From contig NZ_MJUW02000120.1 in NCBI RefSeq assembly GCF_001753675.2, positions 1 to 46,051 on the forward strand: DNA of 46,051 nucleotides, given 5' to 3'. A program made the position numbers and the translations under genes. This DNA is from Candidatus Brocadia sapporoensis (lineage in GTDB: Bacteria; Planctomycetota; Brocadiia; Brocadiales; Brocadiaceae). The notes under the pieces are model-generated. The model did not search any database. It saw nothing but the letters and a program-made list of their open reading frames with translations, and was not told the DNA's origin. Of the stretch, positions 43,536 through 46,051 are shown piece after piece (position 1 is the first letter of the stretch; the number at the start of each line of letters is the position of its first letter).

Positions 43536-44729
43536 ATGGCACAGAAAGACACATATCAGGTGGTAATTGTCGGGGGTGGTACTGCCGGTATCACGGTAGC
43601 AGCTCAATTAAGCAGGAGTGATACTCCTCCTGAGATTGCCATAATCGAACCTTCAGAGAAACATTATTATCAACCCCAATGGACACTTGTTGGCGCAGGG
43701 GTATTTCCCCGTGAAATCTCTGAAAGGGACACAAAGGATCTTATTCCCCCGGGGGTTGTTTGGATAAAAGACAGGGTTGTCCGGTTCGATCCGGGAAACA
43801 ATAATCTCATCACAGAAACAGGGAAGACCGTAGGATATCACTACCTGATTGTTGCGGCTGGAATTCAGCTTGATTGGGATAAAATTCCCGGACTAAAGGA
43901 ATCGCTCGGGAAGAACGGGGTTTGTAGCAATTATTCATACCATACGGTTAATTCAACATGGGAAAGTATCCGTAATTTTAAAGGCGGTAACGCCATCTTT
44001 ACCCAACCAAACACTCCCATCAAGTGTGGTGGGGCGCCACAAAAGATATGCTATCTGGCGGAGCATTATTTCCGGAAGACTGGTGTGCGGGATAAGAGTA
44101 CGGTTACCCTTGCCCTTCCCCAGGGTGTTATTTTTGCAGTAAAAAAATATGCTAATGCACTTGTGGAAGTAGCGAAAAGGAAAGGAATTGATGTGAAGTA
44201 TCAGCATAATCTTGTGGAATTACGCTCGGATAAAAAGGAGGCCATTTTTAAGAAGGTGGAAATAGGGGAGAGCGTTACCATGAAATATGACATGATCCAC
44301 GTTACCCCGCCGATGAGCGCCCCCGATTGTGTAAAAAATAGTCCGCTTGCCAGTGAAATCGGATGGGTGGACGTAAACAAGGATACCTTACAGCATAATC
44401 GTTTTGATAATATATTTGGAATCGGAGACTGCAGCAGCCTCCCCACGTCTAAAACCGCAGCGGCCATCCGAAAACAGGCGCCGGTGCTTGTCAGAAATCT
44501 GTTGGCAAAAATTAACGGAACACCATTGATGGATTCCTACGATGGTTATACTGCCTGTCCTGTTGTTACCGGATACGGAAGCGTAATTCTCGCCGAATTT
44601 GATTACAAGTTAAATCCGCGGGAAACCTTTCCTTTTGACCAATCGCAGGAACGTTATAGCATGTACGCCCTGAAAGCATTCATTTTACCAAGGTTGTACT
44701 GGCACGGAATGTTAAAAGGACGAGCGTGA
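43536..44729 (+). CDS. sqr: Sulfide:quinone oxidoreductase, type II-like
   Basis: The 397-residue flavoprotein begins with the FAD fold (V-V-I-V-G-G-G-T-A-G, Gly13-18). It has the SQR-type N-T-P-I-K-C164-G-G-A-P-Q-K motif and the second FAD motif G-I-G-D-C-S-S-L-P-T-S-K-T-A-A-A-I. Near the end it has G-Y-T-A-C341-P-V-V-T-G. C164 and C341 correspond to the two catalytic Cys of the human SQR (type II). The protein oxidises sulfide to persulfide and reduces quinone at the inner face of the membrane. C-terminal residues R-L-Y-W-H-G-M fit a membrane-attachment helix. A GAGGAGACC site lies before the ATG. Confidence 0.93.
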   Translation: MAQKDTYQVVIVGGGTAGITVAAQLSRSDTPPEIAIIEPSEKHYYQPQWTLVGAGVFPREISERDTKDLIPPGVVWIKDRVVRFDPGNNNLITETGKTVGYHYLIVAAGIQLDWDKIPGLKESLGKNGVCSNYSYHTVNSTWESIRNFKGGNAIFTQPNTPIKCGGAPQKICYLAEHYFRKTGVRDKSTVTLALPQGVIFAVKKYANALVEVAKRKGIDVKYQHNLVELRSDKKEAIFKKVEIGESVTMKYDMIHVTPPMSAPDCVKNSPLASEIGWVDVNKDTLQHNRFDNIFGIGDCSSLPTSKTAAAIRKQAPVLVRNLLAKINGTPLMDSYDGYTACPVVTGYGSVILAEFDYKLNPRETFPFDQSQERYSMYALKAFILPRLYWHGMLKGRA

Positions 44730-45013
44730 TTTATAAATTAGGCTGGGCTTTAAAAGACAAAAACCCAACGACATTCCACCTATCCCTGGTCCCTCCCAAG
44801 AGGGGACTTACAAAGTCCCCTCTTGGGAGGGGATTTAGGGGTGGGTAAATGGTACAATGAAAAACTTTGAAATTTCTATACACTTAAATTAGGCCTTAGG
44901 CAGCTTTCCATCCTTCGCCTTTCTCTATAAACTGAGGAGTAGTACGTAGGATAATTGAAATATCTAAATTTTAAAATACGCAAAGAAATCCCCGTGCACA
45001 CCGAACAGGAAAC
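44730..45013. other. Gap after SQR, with a 19-bp perfect hairpin
   Basis: The gap holds only the strong inverted repeat at 44791-44831 and, after it, an AT-rich stretch. I see no ORF with a ribosome site. A G-rich run (GATTTAGGGGTGGG) follows the hairpin; it is not a T run. Confidence 0.4.
44791..44831. repeat. 19-bp perfect inverted repeat after SQR
   Basis: CCCTCCCAAGAGGGGACTT (44791-44809) and AAGTCCCCTCTTGGGAGGG (44813-44831) are exact inverted copies around ACA. It is by far the most stable hairpin in the window, although the missing T run argues against a simple intrinsic terminator. CCCTCCCAAGAGGGG-type repeats are common in bacterial intergenic regions; it is a repeat or a strong RNA 3'-end structure. 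Confidence 0.7.
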
Positions 45014-45647
45014 ATCTTTACTATAATCATTTTTGGACCGGTTCCATCAAGACGTTTGGGGCGCAGTCTGGGTATTAACAATATTCCACCAAAGGTTTGC
45101 ACCTATGCATGTATCTATTGCCAGTTAGGATGCACGATCAACATGCCCCACAAAACTTTGCAATTAGCCTCGATTTTAAACGGGATGCTTGAATTTGCCA
45201 ACGTTTACAAAGAAGAACTGGTGACAGAGACAATGCTCGTAAAAGACGTTAACGGTGACGAAGATCTATACGGGTGGTTGCCGATTTTCTGGCTCAGTTG
45301 AAGCCCGCGAGGGCATACCTGGCCATCCCCACACGCCCGCCTGCAGAGGAATGTGCGCTGCGTCCATCAGAAGAAAGGATTTCCTGGCCTACCAAATATT
45401 TTGTGAAAAAATCAATTGTGTAGAACACCTTATCGGCTACGAGGGAAATGCCTTTGCTTTCACAGGAAATGCAGAGGAGGATCTCCTGAGCATCACGGCA
45501 GTGCATCCTATGCGTGAAGACGCGGTAAAAGAATCTCTGGGCCGGGCAAAGGCAGATTGGTCTATCATTCGTGAGTTAGTTGCCCGTGGCCAGCTTATCA
45601 GAAGGGAATATGGCGGAAGCGTCTTCTACATGAGGAAGATTCACTGA
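45014..45647 (+). pseudogene. Frameshifted radical SAM protein (COG0731-like)
   Basis: Pieces in three frames together read as one radical SAM protein. Frame A (45014 to about 45283) has [13 protein letters not shown] and C-T-Y-A-C-I-Y-C, the Cx3Cx2C site for the [4Fe-4S] cluster and SAM. Frame B (about 45280-45423) has [15 protein letters not shown]. Frame C (about 45380-45647) has Y-Q-I-F-C-E-K-I-N, then G-Y-E-G-N-A-F-A-F-T-G and L-L-S-I-T-A-V-H-P-M-R. No ATG opens frame A, and there is a deletion after I-N-M-P-H. At least two frameshifts and the missing part make it a pseudogene, unless the sequence is faulty. Confidence 0.8.
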
Positions 45648-46051
45648 TAATCGTTTGTTTGTGGATATTCCATTATCTTATGTTACTGGAAGCTCATTTT
45701 TTTAGCCAGATACGGATAAACAAATAAAAAAAGACGACAAATCTTTTTTTGTAAGAAAACGAAGAGCCCGATAGAATGCTGTTGGTGTTTTAAAGTAGCT
45801 ATTTAGGGTACTTTTGTTCGCAATCGCTACGAATGGACAAAGTATTTGTAGCATTGCCAAGTGGAGACCTGACAAAAACCCTCTAAGGTTATCGTTGCCA
45901 TGCATCAAAACTGCTGTAATAATAGGCAAGCCGAATCTTGGCAGCATTCAGCGTCCCCGACAATGCTCCATTTGCTCACATTCGCCCGCATGTTAACCCG
46001 ACCTTCGCAATTCGAGGGGTGTATGAGCTGCTAAGCCAGCAAATACAAGGG
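45648..46051. other. 404-bp unassigned end of the window
   Basis: Several short frames exist on both strands but none has a ribosome site or a recognisable family. GCAATTCGAGGGGT (46007-46020) is the inverted copy of a 14-mer at 37092-37105, and the bases beyond it are similar with gaps, so this end may hold part of a repeat. I cannot say more. Confidence 0.3.

Noticed and set aside
44791-44831. Intrinsic terminator after SQR
   Set aside because: The stem is perfect, but a G-rich run follows instead of T, so I list it as a repeat only.
1-46051. CRISPR array, tRNA or rRNA genes
   Set aside because: No regularly spaced direct repeats and no recognisable tRNA or rRNA sequence were seen on either strand.

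Overview
The window reads as the chromosome of an AT-leaning Gram-negative bacterium. An anammox planctomycete (Brocadia/Kuenenia/Jettenia-like) is my best guess. The reasons are the Hyf-type group 4 hydrogenase, the small periplasmic metal-binding proteins and a dispersed palindromic repeat that I remember from those genomes. This placement is inference; no rRNA or tRNA is present to test it.

Region 1 (1-700): the tail of a broken higB toxin followed by an intact higA antitoxin. Region 2 (739-8524, minus strand): a compact membrane-bound hydrogenase operon transcribed hyfB-hyfC-hyfE-hyfF-hyfG-hyfHI. HyfH (ferredoxin) and HyfI (small subunit) are one fused protein, and no formate dehydrogenase or maturation gene is present. 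Region 3 (8780-9960): a small CxC protein, a 157-bp element with perfect 21-bp terminal inverted repeats, a gene fragment, and then a strong candidate cyclic di-GMP-I (GEMM) riboswitch whose 3' strand overlaps an intrinsic terminator.

Region 4 (10011-36937, plus strand): a complete extracellular contractile injection system (eCIS) locus. The order is Afp16-like DUF4255 protein, unknown protein, sheath, coiled-coil protein, two tube proteins, DUF5908 protein, LysM baseplate adaptor, VgrG-like spike, PAAR tip, gp25-like protein, two giant baseplate proteins, a 1284-aa Ig/PKD-like protein, tape measure, a DUF4157 toxin-like effector with a possible C-terminal nuclease, a two-TM protein and an AAA+ ATPase. 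The riboswitch sits directly in front of the first gene, so the simplest reading is that c-di-GMP permits transcription of the whole injection machine. Palindromic repeats lie in each of the larger gaps that divide the locus into four blocks.

Region 5 (37285-39619): small exported metal-binding proteins. One is a Cys-rich protein with two identically spaced repeats, one a DUF1326 protein with a His-rich linker, and one NosL-like. The first two share a duplicated leader and signal peptide. Region 6 (40065-44729): a sulfide-handling cassette with a persulfide dioxygenase-like MBL protein fused to two rhodanese domains, a TauE/SafE exporter, a DUF1641 protein and a type II-like sulfide:quinone oxidoreductase. 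Together they could oxidise sulfide to persulfide and sulfite, feed electrons to quinone and export sulfite. Region 7 (45014-46051): a frameshifted radical SAM pseudogene and unassigned sequence.
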